The notes under the pieces are model-generated. The model had not been told where the DNA came from. It made no database searches and saw nothing but the letters and a program-made list of their open reading frames with translations. Source: Pseudomonas_T sp032052615 (lineage in GTDB: Bacteria > Pseudomonadota > Gammaproteobacteria > Pseudomonadales > Pseudomonadaceae). Taken from it: 64,000 bases of DNA. The DNA lies in assembly GCA_032052615.1 (NCBI GenBank), contig DAMBWF010000001.1, positions 434,001-498,000 of the forward strand, in the 5' to 3' direction. Of this stretch, positions 34,880-43,328 are shown in pieces (positions within the stretch are counted from its first letter, which is position 1; each line of letters starts with the position of its first letter). Both the position numbers and the translations under genes were made by a program.

Positions 34880-35309
34880 AGCCAAGAACCCGGATTTCCA
34901 GAAATACGTCAGCGGCGCGGTGCTGAGCATGCCCGCCGCGAAATGGCTGGGTTTCGGATTCAAGTCCCTCGAACCCGGGCATGCCGAGCTGGAGCTGCGG
35001 GCCCGGCCGGAACTGACCCAGCACAACGGCTATTTCCAAGGTGGGGTGTTGGGGGCCTTGCTGGATTTCGCCGGAGGCTCCGCCGCCGGCACGCTGCTGC
35101 CCGCCGGCTGGATCAACATGACGGCCGACTACACGATCAAGCTGCTCAGCCCGGCGAATGGCAGCCATGTCATTGCCCGGGGGCGGGTGGTGCATGCCTC
35201 CCAGACCACCACCGTGGCGGGCGTCGACCTGTATGCGGTCAACGGCGACAGCGAAAGCCTCTGCGCCACGGGGCTGGTGACCATGCGCAACATGCCCCTC
35301 AAGGGATGA
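34866..35309 (+). CDS. PaaI-type hotdog protein, last gene of the cluster
   Basis: This 147-residue hotdog protein has LTQHNGYFQGGVLGALLDFAGGSAAGTLL; the family HGG is QGG here, which is common in one PaaI subgroup. The frame is open from 34809, but ATG 34866 has AGGGAGA upstream and starts family sequence. It overlaps the FAAL gene by 14 bases. A second thioesterase-like hotdog in the same operon suggests action on two different thioesters, or a non-catalytic binding role. Confidence 0.8.
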   Translation: MTAFEAKNPDFQKYVSGAVLSMPAAKWLGFGFKSLEPGHAELELRARPELTQHNGYFQGGVLGALLDFAGGSAAGTLLPAGWINMTADYTIKLLSPANGSHVIARGRVVHASQTTTVAGVDLYAVNGDSESLCATGLVTMRNMPLKG

Positions 35310-35488
35310 GGCGGGTCGGTGCGGCGGTTGGTGGCCCGGTTGTGCGCTGCGCGAGCCCCTAGCGCGCCGCCTCGGCGGAGCGGGCCGGCGGGCAAGGCGG
35401 CTCGATCCCTGGATCGGTCCGGTTCGACGACTTGGCGCGGTCTTGCGCCGGCGCCGCCCAGCGATCCAGTCATGGGGCTCGCGCCCGG

Positions 35489-35507
35489 CCGCTTCCATAT
35501 GAAGCGG
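35489..35507. repeat. Inverted repeat between convergent genes
   Basis: CCGCTTC and GAAGCGG pair perfectly around CATAT. It lies between the end of the nine-gene cluster and the convergent DUF2157 gene. It may be a weak bidirectional terminator; no T-run follows. The rest of 35310-35536 is GC-rich without a gene. Confidence 0.45.
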
Positions 35508-35536
35508 ACGCGCCGGGTTTCGTTCGGCGGATGCCG

Positions 35537-36577
35537 TCAGCGGCGCAGGGCGGGCACCCGCGCCACCAGGCTGTCCGGAAGGCCGGTCCGCAGGCGCTCG
35601 GTCAGGTGGTCGCGGTGCTTCTGGTAGGCCAGCCCGAAGGCGATCAGCCCCAGCCCGATCAGGGTCAGAACCAGGGGAAAGGCCAGGGAGTCGGCGAATA
35701 CCCGGTAGGACAGGTAACCCAGGTAGCCGGCCACGCCCAGCGCGCCGAACACCGCGAACACGGGGCGGCGCAGCAGGACGGCCACGGCGATCAGCAATAC
35801 GTTGATCGCCCCGTAGCCGGCCCGGCCCCATTCGCTCTGGCTCTCCATCAGGCTCAGGCCGCCCCAGAAGGCCAACAGGCCCGCCAAATAGCCCCAGAAC
35901 GCATAATCCCGGCGCCCGTCGCCGCGCCCGTCCGCCAGCAGGCTGCCCAGCAGGACCGCGAGGCCGAACCAGAGGGACACCCAGCGCTGGGTGTCCCAGT
36001 CCAGGGCGGTGCCGTACAGCCAGACGCTCACGTCCATGGAGAGGAACCACAGGGCCAGCGCCATGGGCATGACGATGAACGGGAAGGGGACCAGACGCAG
36101 CATCAGCAGGCCCGCCAGTAGCGTGGCCAGCTCCATGGGCAGCCAACTGCTCTGGATATAGCGGTAGTAGTCGGAGGAGCCTTGGCCGGGTATCGGCCAT
36201 AGCCCCAGGAGGCGCTCCAGGGCGAACACCACCAGCGGCGCCAGGCTCACCGCCACTGCGGCAAGCAGCCCGCCAGGGATTTCCTGACCGCGCCGCCAGA
36301 GATTCAGGGCGGTGGCGGTGAAGGCGCACACGTAAAGTAGGCTCAGGGCCAGCAAGGCGCCGTTGCCCAGGGTTTCCCAGGCCCGGCTGAGCAGCCAGCC
36401 CATGGCGCCCATGATCAACAGGGCGCCGAAGTAGTAGGCGACGTGGGCGAGCTGGAAGCTGGGGCGGTTCGACGGTTGCTGGCGGAAGAAGGCCAGCAGC
36501 GCCTGGTCCTGGCCCGGTTGCAGCACCCCGGCCGTGACGGCTCGGGCGAAATCCTCGGGAGCGAGCTTGAGCGACAT
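35537..36577 (-). CDS. DUF2157-family membrane protein
   Basis: This is a 346-residue protein. A soluble N-terminal stretch of about 45 residues (EDFARAVTAGVLQPGQDQALLAFF) is followed by about ten hydrophobic segments, the layout of DUF2157 proteins. CAGGAGAG precedes the ATG. It is often paired with a GDYXXLXY protein in other bacteria; none is seen here. Function unknown. Confidence 0.75.
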   Translation of the reverse strand: MSLKLAPEDFARAVTAGVLQPGQDQALLAFFRQQPSNRPSFQLAHVAYYFGALLIMGAMGWLLSRAWETLGNGALLALSLLYVCAFTATALNLWRRGQEIPGGLLAAVAVSLAPLVVFALERLLGLWPIPGQGSSDYYRYIQSSWLPMELATLLAGLLMLRLVPFPFIVMPMALALWFLSMDVSVWLYGTALDWDTQRWVSLWFGLAVLLGSLLADGRGDGRRDYAFWGYLAGLLAFWGGLSLMESQSEWGRAGYGAINVLLIAVAVLLRRPVFAVFGALGVAGYLGYLSYRVFADSLAFPLVLTLIGLGLIAFGLAYQKHRDHLTERLRTGLPDSLVARVPALRR

Positions 36578-36704
36578 CGAAACTCTCCTGGTGGGGCATC
36601 CGATGGGTAGGACGCCGCCGGCGCGCGATGCGCCACGTGGGAGAGCGAGGCGGGAAGGAAGGGAAAGCCGCGCCGTGGGAGCGACGCGGGTTATTCCGGG
36701 TGGT

Positions 36705-38159
36705 TCAGCGCTTGCGTGGGACCGGTTTGAGCAGCTCGGCCGGCGGCATCTCGCAATGGATCTTGCGACCGATCAGCTCCTCGATGGGCGGCAGGGCGAA
36801 GGCGTCGTCCTCGCCGGCGAAGCTGATGGAGGTGCCGCTGCTACCGGCCCGGCCAGTGCGGCCGATGCGGTGCACGTAGTCGTCCGGGTCTTCCGGCAGG
36901 GTGAAGTTGATCACGTGGCTGATGGCATCGACGTGAATACCGCGGCCCGCCACGTCGGTGGCCACCAGGACGCGGATCTTGCCTTCGCGGAAGCCTTCCA
37001 GGACCTTGATGCGCTTGTGCTGGGGTACGTCCCCGGACATCTGGGCGGCGCTGATGCCGTCCTTGGTCAGGCGTTCCTCAATGCGCCGCACTTCGTCCTT
37101 GCGGTTGGCGAAGACCATCACCCGCTCCCAGTTGTTCTGGGCGATCAGGTTGTAGAGCAGCTTGTACTTGTCGCTGCCGGCCACCGCGTAGACGTGCTGC
37201 TCCACGGTTTCGCTGGCGACGTTCTCCGGCTCGATCTCGACGATGGCCGGGTCCACCGTCCATTGCTGGGCGAGGTTCATCACGTCCGGCGTGAAGGTGG
37301 CGGAGAACAGCAGCGTCTGCCGCTCGCCCTTCATCGGGGTCTGCCGGATGATCTGCCGGACCTGGGGGATGAAGCCCATGTCGAGCATGCGGTCGGCTTC
37401 GTCGAGCACCATCACCTCGACCATGTCCAGGTGCACCTCGCCGCGCTGGTTGAAGTCCAGCAGGCGACCAGGGGTGGCCACCAGGATGTCGCAGAAGCGC
37501 GATTCCAGTTGCTTGAGCTGCTTGTCGAAGTCCATGCCGCCGACGAAGCTCATGACGTTGAGCTTGGTGTACTTGGTCAGCGCCAGGGCGTCCTTGGCGA
37601 TCTGCACCACCAGCTCGCGGGTCGGCGCGATGATCAGCGCCCGCGGTTCGCCCATGTAGCGCTCCTTGGGCGGCGGCGTGGTGAGCAGTTGGGTGATGGT
37701 GGAGATGAGGAAGGCGGCGGTCTTGCCGGTGCCGGTCTGGGCCCGGCCGATGGCGTCGCGGCCCTTGAGGGTGTAACCCAGGACCTGGGCCTGGATCGGC
37801 GTGCAGTAGGGGAAGCCGAGGTCGTGGATGGCGTGCATCAGTTCCGGCGACAGGTCGAAGTCGTGGAAGCGGGTCTTGCCCTCGGCCGGCTCCACCACGA
37901 AGTCTTCCAGCTTCCAGGTATCCACGGGCTTGGCGGGGCGCTCGCGGCGCGGCTTGTCGCTCCGGGATTTCTCCCGGGAGGGCTTGGGCGCCCGGGGCGG
38001 ACGCGCCTCGGCGTCGCCATCGGCGCGCGCAGGCGCGGCGGGCGACGGGGGAGTATCGCCGGTGGGCATGGGGGGGTCGCGGTCAACGGAGGCACTGGGT
38101 CGGGCCGGGGAGTACGCTTCCTCGCCCTTGCCGAACATTTTCTTGAGTGCTTTGAGCAC
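36705..38159 (-). CDS. rhlB: DEAD-box ATP-dependent RNA helicase RhlB
   Basis: This 484-residue helicase works with RNase E in mRNA turnover. It has a charged N-terminal extension (about 20-85), then Q motif, AQTGTGKT, PTRELVVQ, VATPGRLLD, DEAD (VLDEADRML), SAT, and the C-terminal motifs ATDVAGRGIHVD and HRIGRTGRAG. The frame is open to a TTG at 38207, but GTG 38159 gives VLKALKKMFGKG, the N terminus I recall for pseudomonad RhlB. Its neighbours (acyl-CoA synthetase, carboxylesterase, binding protein) match the P. aeruginosa order. Confidence 0.93.
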   Translation of the reverse strand: MLKALKKMFGKGEEAYSPARPSASVDRDPPMPTGDTPPSPAAPARADGDAEARPPRAPKPSREKSRSDKPRRERPAKPVDTWKLEDFVVEPAEGKTRFHDFDLSPELMHAIHDLGFPYCTPIQAQVLGYTLKGRDAIGRAQTGTGKTAAFLISTITQLLTTPPPKERYMGEPRALIIAPTRELVVQIAKDALALTKYTKLNVMSFVGGMDFDKQLKQLESRFCDILVATPGRLLDFNQRGEVHLDMVEVMVLDEADRMLDMGFIPQVRQIIRQTPMKGERQTLLFSATFTPDVMNLAQQWTVDPAIVEIEPENVASETVEQHVYAVAGSDKYKLLYNLIAQNNWERVMVFANRKDEVRRIEERLTKDGISAAQMSGDVPQHKRIKVLEGFREGKIRVLVATDVAGRGIHVDAISHVINFTLPEDPDDYVHRIGRTGRAGSSGTSISFAGEDDAFALPPIEELIGRKIHCEMPPAELLKPVPRKR

Positions 38160-38273
38160 GGTGGTCTCGTCGGTAATTGATGAATTATCCGGGAGAGTGT
38201 AAAGCAAGAAGCCGAAGCGGCGAAGCGTTACGCCCGATCACGCGAGGAAGAAACTGTCAACGGGGCCCCGGAA

Positions 38274-39212
38274 TCAGCCGTACAGGCGATTGCGGCCCGC
38301 CTGCTTGGCTTGGTACAGGGCCCGGTCGGCCCGGCCAATCAGGCATTGCAGAGTATCGCCCGGGTGCATCTGGCCGAGGCCGAGGGAGACGGTGACGCCT
38401 GGCAGGATGCCGACCGGGGAATAGAAGGAAGGGACGTCCTCGAGGCTCTGGCGCAGGCGTTCGCCGATGCCCCGGGCTTCCTCCAGGGCGATTCCCGGCA
38501 ACAGGATGACGAATTCCTCGCCGCCGAAGCGCGCCATGCTGTCCTTGGGCCGCAACTGGTTGCGCAGCGTGTGGGCCACCAGGCACAGGGCGTAGTCGCC
38601 GGCGAGGTGGCCATGCTGGTCGTTGTAGTCCTTGAAGTGGTCCACATCCAGCATCAGCATGCACAGCGGTTCGCCGTTGTAGGCGCAGCGGGTGCTCTCG
38701 CGGTCGTAGATGTGCTCCAGCCAGCGCCGGTTGAAGAGCCCGGTGAGGGTATCGAAGTTGGCGTTCTGCTCGGTGTCGAGAATGATCCGGTTGCCCTGAC
38801 GCACCCGGTCGCAGAGCAGTTCCAGCAGGTTCTGCATCAGTTGGGGCGACTGCTGGAAGAGGTTCACCAGGGCCTGGCGATGCAGGCGCAGCACGGTGGT
38901 GGGCTCGGTGGCGACCACGTAGGCGGAGGGGCGGTCATTGTCGATGAAGCTGATCTCCCCGGCGCACTCGCCCGGGCCGAGGGTCGACATTGCCTGGTTG
39001 TCCAGAGAGCCCAGGTAGACCTTGAGCTGGCCCTTGAGCACCAGGTACAGGTATTTGTTGCGGTTGAACGGGGAGAGGATGATCTCGCCGGGCTCCAGGT
39101 CCCAGGCCCGGAAGGCCTTCAGCGACTGTCGCAGGCTGCTGGCCGCGACCTTTTGGAACAGGCGCGCCTGTCTGATCTGCTGCAGGTCCTCCTGCCATTG
39201 GGCGCTTTTCAT
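38274..39212 (-). CDS. Diguanylate cyclase with N-terminal cyclic-nucleotide-binding domain
   Basis: This is a 312-residue soluble protein. Residues about 20-125 resemble a CRP-type cNMP-binding fold (YLYLVLKGQLKVYLGS, GPGECAGEISFIDNDRPSAYVVA). A GGDEF domain follows (about 150-312) with the active site GGEEF at 230-234. An intact inhibitory I-site RPKD (221-224) sits five residues before it, so feedback by c-di-GMP is likely. It probably links a nucleotide or other effector to c-di-GMP synthesis. ATG 39212 was chosen; the frame is open to 39290. Confidence 0.88.
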   Translation of the reverse strand: MKSAQWQEDLQQIRQARLFQKVAASSLRQSLKAFRAWDLEPGEIILSPFNRNKYLYLVLKGQLKVYLGSLDNQAMSTLGPGECAGEISFIDNDRPSAYVVATEPTTVLRLHRQALVNLFQQSPQLMQNLLELLCDRVRQGNRIILDTEQNANFDTLTGLFNRRWLEHIYDRESTRCAYNGEPLCMLMLDVDHFKDYNDQHGHLAGDYALCLVAHTLRNQLRPKDSMARFGGEEFVILLPGIALEEARGIGERLRQSLEDVPSFYSPVGILPGVTVSLGLGQMHPGDTLQCLIGRADRALYQAKQAGRNRLYG

Positions 39213-39359
39213 GAGTATCCGGGGGTGGGGATGCGAGCGGGCGGCATCGTGGTGCTTCCCTGTCGTCGAGACGAAAACCAAGATCGACACTAAGCGGGCC
39301 CAGGACGCCTGACAATCCTCGACCCGCCCCTATCGACCAATGGTGGCCCGGATTCGTTC

Positions 39360-41246
39360 CTAGTTGTGATGCAGTTCGTATTTGAAAGCGAACCCGGCCA
39401 GGGCCTCGGCGATGGCGAGCCGGGTCGGTTCGTCCTCGGCCCCCGTGCGGATCACCAGTCGCGTGCCGCTGCGCGGGTCCGGCTCCGACTCGATCCGCAG
39501 CCGAGGCGCGAGAGGCTCCAGCACGTCGCGGACGACCCGACGCACGGCATCCTCGCGCAGGGCCGGCTTGAACGTCTTGCCCACCGCCGTCAGTGGCAGG
39601 CTGTCGACGATCCACACGTCCTTGGGTACGGCGGCCCGTTCCGCGATGTGCGCGGCGGCGTGGCGGAGCAACTCGGCTTCGTCGGCGCGCCCGCCGGGCA
39701 TCCGCTGCACGTAGACCACCGGCAGCTCGCCGGCGTGGCGGTCCGGTTTGCCCACCGCGGCGGCCAGGGCGACGTCGGGATGGCGGTGCATGGCCTCCTC
39801 GATGAGCTGCGGGTCGATATTATGGCCGCCGCGGATGATCAGGTCCTTGCTGCGCCCGACCAGCCAGAGGTAGCCGTCGGCGTCCAGGCGGGCGAGGTCG
39901 CCGGTGTCGAACCAGCCGCCCTCTAGCCACGGGCTCGGGTTCTTTTCCGCTTGCAGGTAACCTTTGAACACCGTGGCGCCGCGGATGCACAGGTGGCCGA
40001 TCTGGTTGTCCGCCGCGTCGCCGAGGTAACGCCCCTGGTCGTCGACCAAAGCGATCTTCACTTCGCAATACGGCAGGCGCAGGCCGACCGAGCCTGGCCG
40101 GCGTTCGCCCCGGGCCGGGTTGGCGCTGGTGGCGCAGGTGCCCTCGGTGAGGCCGTAGCCTTCGATCAGCGGCACCCCGGTCTTGCGTTCGAACTGGCGG
40201 ATCAGCTCCACCGGCATCGGCGCCGCCCCGCACAGGGCGAAGCGCAGGCTGGACAGGTCGTGGCCTTCGCTGGGCACTTGGGCTAGGGCGGCGAAGAGAG
40301 TCGGCACCCCGCTGAAGAAGGTCACCCGGTGGCGCTCGACGATCGACCAGAAGTTCTGGATCAGCGTGGGGTTGCGGTAGCCCTGGGGGGTCGCCAGGAG
40401 CACCTCGGCGCCTTGGCTCAGGGGCGCGAGCCCAGTGACCATCACCCCGTTGACGTGGAACAGCGGCAGACCGCTGAGGGCGGTGTCGCCCTCGGTGAAT
40501 TCCGCCGCCAGGCCTAGGCTGAAGGCCATGGCGACTTCGTTGCGATGGCTGTGGGGCGCCAGTTTCGGCATGCCGGTGGTGCCGCCGGTGTGGAAGTAGG
40601 ACGCCACGTCGTCGGGCTGGATGATCCGGCCGCTTTCCAGATGATCGGCCGGGCACCCGGCGATCAGTTCGTCGAAGTCGAGAACGCCGTCCGGCCAGGG
40701 ACCCCGCTGGGCCTTGATGGCGGCGATCATCGGCTCCGGTAGCAGGTTGGCCAGGTCCACCGCGATGATCGCCTTGAGCTCGGGCAGCGCGTCTCGCAGG
40801 TGCGCCACCTTGTCCCACAGGTCGCTGCCGGGAAAGGGCGCCAGGGTTACCAGCAGGTCGGAGCCGGCGGCGCGGATCAGTTCGGCGATGTGCTCGGCTT
40901 CCAGCAGCGGATTGATGGCGTTGGCGATACCCACCGCCTCGCCGCCCCATAGGGTGAAGTGGGTATGGGGCAGGTTCGGCAGCAGGTAGGACACCGCCCG
41001 GCCCGGGCGCAGGCCCAGCCGATGGAAGGCGTTGGCGGTCTGGGTGACCCGGGCGAACAGCGCCTGGTAGCTCAGCCGGTAGGGCTGTTCCTCGGCGTGC
41101 CCCTGGAGGATGAAGCTGAGGGCCGGCGCATGGGGATGCCGCGCCGCGCTGCGGGCCAGCAGGTCATAGGTGCTGGCGGGCAGGTCGCGGGCTTCCAGCG
41201 GCGTTTCTTCGAGGCGTTGGATGTCGCGCAGTGAAGTGATCGACAC
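39360..41246 (-). CDS. Acyl-CoA synthetase
   Basis: This 628-residue AMP-forming ligase has the P-loop HTGGTTGMPKLAPHSH, GAAPMP, GYGLTEGTC, TGDLARLDADGYLWLVGRSKDLIIRGGHNIDP and the C-terminal lysine in LTAVGKTFKPALR. A further C-terminal extension of about 60 residues follows the adenylation core. It lies between rhlB and the carboxylesterase gene as in P. aeruginosa (from memory). The acyl substrate is not predictable from sequence alone. Confidence 0.87.
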   Translation of the reverse strand: MSITSLRDIQRLEETPLEARDLPASTYDLLARSAARHPHAPALSFILQGHAEEQPYRLSYQALFARVTQTANAFHRLGLRPGRAVSYLLPNLPHTHFTLWGGEAVGIANAINPLLEAEHIAELIRAAGSDLLVTLAPFPGSDLWDKVAHLRDALPELKAIIAVDLANLLPEPMIAAIKAQRGPWPDGVLDFDELIAGCPADHLESGRIIQPDDVASYFHTGGTTGMPKLAPHSHRNEVAMAFSLGLAAEFTEGDTALSGLPLFHVNGVMVTGLAPLSQGAEVLLATPQGYRNPTLIQNFWSIVERHRVTFFSGVPTLFAALAQVPSEGHDLSSLRFALCGAAPMPVELIRQFERKTGVPLIEGYGLTEGTCATSANPARGERRPGSVGLRLPYCEVKIALVDDQGRYLGDAADNQIGHLCIRGATVFKGYLQAEKNPSPWLEGGWFDTGDLARLDADGYLWLVGRSKDLIIRGGHNIDPQLIEEAMHRHPDVALAAAVGKPDRHAGELPVVYVQRMPGGRADEAELLRHAAAHIAERAAVPKDVWIVDSLPLTAVGKTFKPALREDAVRRVVRDVLEPLAPRLRIESEPDPRSGTRLVIRTGAEDEPTRLAIAEALAGFAFKYELHHN

Positions 41247-41303
41247 AGGTTCGCTCCAGCTCGGGGATTCTATTCGCCGCCACGGTCGAGCGGCCGGTAA
41301 GGG

Positions 41304-41960
41304 CTAGGCCAGGCGCTCCGCCAGCCAGGCGCCGATGTCGCGGATTTCCTCGGGCAGCACTTCGTGCCCCATCGGGTAGTCCCGCCAGCTCGCCGGGGCA
41401 CCCGCGCTTCGCAGCGCCTCGAAGGCCGCGCGGCCCATGGCCGGCGGCACCACGCCGTCCTGGGAGCCATGCAGGCACAACGCGGGGATGCGCCGGGCGC
41501 TGTCGCTCAAGGCCAGCGCCTCGGGGAAGGTCGGCGCATAGGTGGACAGCGCGAGGACCCCGCCCAGCGCGCCTTCCCAGCGCAGGTAGGCGGTATGCAG
41601 CACCACCGCGCCGCCTTGAGAAAAACCGGCCAGGACGATGCGCGCGGGGTCGATGCCGGCATCCCGCTGCGCCTCGATCAGGCTGATCACCGTCTGCGCC
41701 GAGTGTTCCAGTTGATCGCGATCGATGGCGCGCGCCGGGCTGATGGCCAGGATGTCGTACCAGGAGGGCATGGCCCAGCCGTTGTTGAGGCTCACCGGTC
41801 GCGTGGGCGCCTGGGGCAGGATGAAGCGGATGCCGCGCAGCTCGCGCTGCAGCGCCTCCGCCACCGGCTGGAAGTCGTGACGGTCGGCGCCCAGGCCATG
41901 TAGCCAGATCACGCAGGCATCGGCCGGCTGGGCGGGTTCGAGAAACAGCGGTTCGGACAT
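41304..41960 (-). CDS. Carboxylesterase (phospholipase/carboxylesterase family)
   Basis: This is a 218-residue alpha/beta hydrolase. It has VIWLHGLGADRHDFQPVAEAL, LPQAPTRPVSLNNGWAMPSWYDI, the nucleophile in LAGFSQGGAVVLH, Asp in LCLHGSQDGVVPP and His in YPMGHEVLPEE. This is the small esterase family of P. fluorescens EstB and eukaryotic acyl-protein thioesterase. GGGAGA precedes ATG 41960. The longer open frame to 42824 is not used. Confidence 0.9.
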   Translation of the reverse strand: MSEPLFLEPAQPADACVIWLHGLGADRHDFQPVAEALQRELRGIRFILPQAPTRPVSLNNGWAMPSWYDILAISPARAIDRDQLEHSAQTVISLIEAQRDAGIDPARIVLAGFSQGGAVVLHTAYLRWEGALGGVLALSTYAPTFPEALALSDSARRIPALCLHGSQDGVVPPAMGRAAFEALRSAGAPASWRDYPMGHEVLPEEIRDIGAWLAERLA

Positions 41961-42143
41961 GGGGTCTCCCGGGGCCGCGTCGGCGCCAGCCGGCGCGCGA
42001 TGCGGCGAATCGATGGAAAGCGGTATGCTCGTCTGCATTCGCGCCCGGCGGGCATGCGGCCGCCTCGGGCAGGGGTGGTCACACTCTATATCACCTGTCG
42101 GCGGGTGGGGGGGCGGTATCGTTTCATGAATGATCCGCGACAT

Positions 42144-42180
42144 CCGCCAAGGCGGTCGGCGAGGCGCGCCGCCTTGGCGG
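42144..42180. repeat. 12-bp inverted repeat in the leader of the binding-protein gene
   Basis: CCGCCAAGGCGG (42144-42155) and CCGCCTTGGCGG (42169-42180) are perfect reverse complements around 13 bases. The right arm ends about 20 bases before the AGGAGG ribosome site. It could be an mRNA hairpin that controls translation or a regulator-binding site. Confidence 0.65.
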
Positions 42181-42209
42181 CGCGCGATTCGATCGGTACA
42201 GGAGGACAC

Positions 42210-43235
42210 ATGAAGCGGACGAAGGTCCTGGCCGTGCTGGGCGCGGCGGTGCTGTGCGGGGTCGGCGCGCTGGCCGAGGCCGGCTCGACCCTGGAGGCGG
42301 TGAAGAAGAAAGGCTATCTGCAATGCGGCGTCGGCGACGATCTGCCGGGGTTTTCCCAGGCCGACGAGAATGGCCGCTTCCGGGGCTTCGACGTGGACAT
42401 GTGCCGGGCCGTGGCGGCGGCGATATTCGGCGACGCCGAGCGGGTCCGCTACAGTCCACTGAACGCCCGGGACCGGTTCACCGCGTTGCAGGCCCGCGAC
42501 GTCGACCTGCTGGCGCGCAACAGCACTTGGACCAGCTCCCGGGACGCGGCCATGGGTCTGAACTTCGTGGGGATCACCTATTATGACGGGCAGGGCTTCC
42601 TGGTGAGCCGAAAGCTCGGCGCGGGCGGTATCAAGGCGCTGGACAACGCCGCCATCTGCGTCCAGGCCGGCACTACCACGGAGCTGAGGCTGGCGGATCA
42701 CTTCCGCGACAACGGCCTGAAATACACCCCGATTTCCTACGACAGCCCCGACGAGAGCGTCAGGGCCCTGGCGTCCGGCCGCTGCCAGGCGCTGACCTCC
42801 GACCGCTCTCAGCTCTATGCCCAAAGGCTCAAGCTGGCGGCCCCGGACGACTACGTGGTGCTGCCGGAAGCGATCTCCAAGGAGCCCCTGGCGCTGGCGG
42901 TGCGCCAGGGGGACGAGGAGTGGTTCGATATCGTCCGCTGGAGCCTGTTCGCCCTGATCGATGCCGAGGAACTAGGGGTCGCCTCGCGGGACGTCGAAGC
43001 GCTCGCCCGTACGCCGCCGAACCCGGAGGTGGCGCGGCTGCTAGGCAGCGAGGGCGACTTCGGCAAGGACTTGCGGTTGCCCAAGGACTGGGTGGTGCGG
43101 ATGGTGGCCCAGGTGGGTAACTATGGCGAGATCTTCGAGCGCAACCTGGGTGCCGGCAGCCCGCTGAAAATCGAGCGGGGCCTCAACGCCCTCTGGACCC
43201 GGGGCGGGTTGCACTATGCGCCGCCGGTGCGCTGA
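42210..43235 (+). CDS. Amino-acid ABC transporter substrate-binding protein
   Basis: This is a 341-residue periplasmic protein. The signal peptide covers about 1-23 (MKRTKVLAVLGAAVLCGVGALA). The solute-binding family 3 fold is seen in LQCGVGDDLPGFSQADENGRFRGFDVDMCRAVAAAIFG and later LALAVRQGDEEWFDIVRW. Its length and closing region (GAGSPLKIERGLNALW) match the AapJ/general L-amino-acid type. AGGAGG precedes ATG 42210. No permease gene is next to it; the only transport gene nearby is the odd ATPase at 43329. Confidence 0.9.
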   Translation: MKRTKVLAVLGAAVLCGVGALAEAGSTLEAVKKKGYLQCGVGDDLPGFSQADENGRFRGFDVDMCRAVAAAIFGDAERVRYSPLNARDRFTALQARDVDLLARNSTWTSSRDAAMGLNFVGITYYDGQGFLVSRKLGAGGIKALDNAAICVQAGTTTELRLADHFRDNGLKYTPISYDSPDESVRALASGRCQALTSDRSQLYAQRLKLAAPDDYVVLPEAISKEPLALAVRQGDEEWFDIVRWSLFALIDAEELGVASRDVEALARTPPNPEVARLLGSEGDFGKDLRLPKDWVVRMVAQVGNYGEIFERNLGAGSPLKIERGLNALWTRGGLHYAPPVR

Positions 43236-43328
43236 GGATGCGCGAACGGGGCGCGGAATTCCGGGGCGGCGCTCGCGCCGCGCCTCGGCGCCTCTTCCGC
43301 GGGTCCGCGCGGGCGGCGGGGTGAAGCG

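Noticed and set aside
27832..35309. Polyyne biosynthetic cluster
   Set aside because: FAAL, ACP, P450 and thioesterase fit, but there is only one desaturase and a methyltransferase is present, unlike known polyyne clusters.
36705..38207. rhlB starting at TTG 38207
   Set aside because: The extra 16 codons do not resemble RhlB; GTG 38159 gives the known N terminus.
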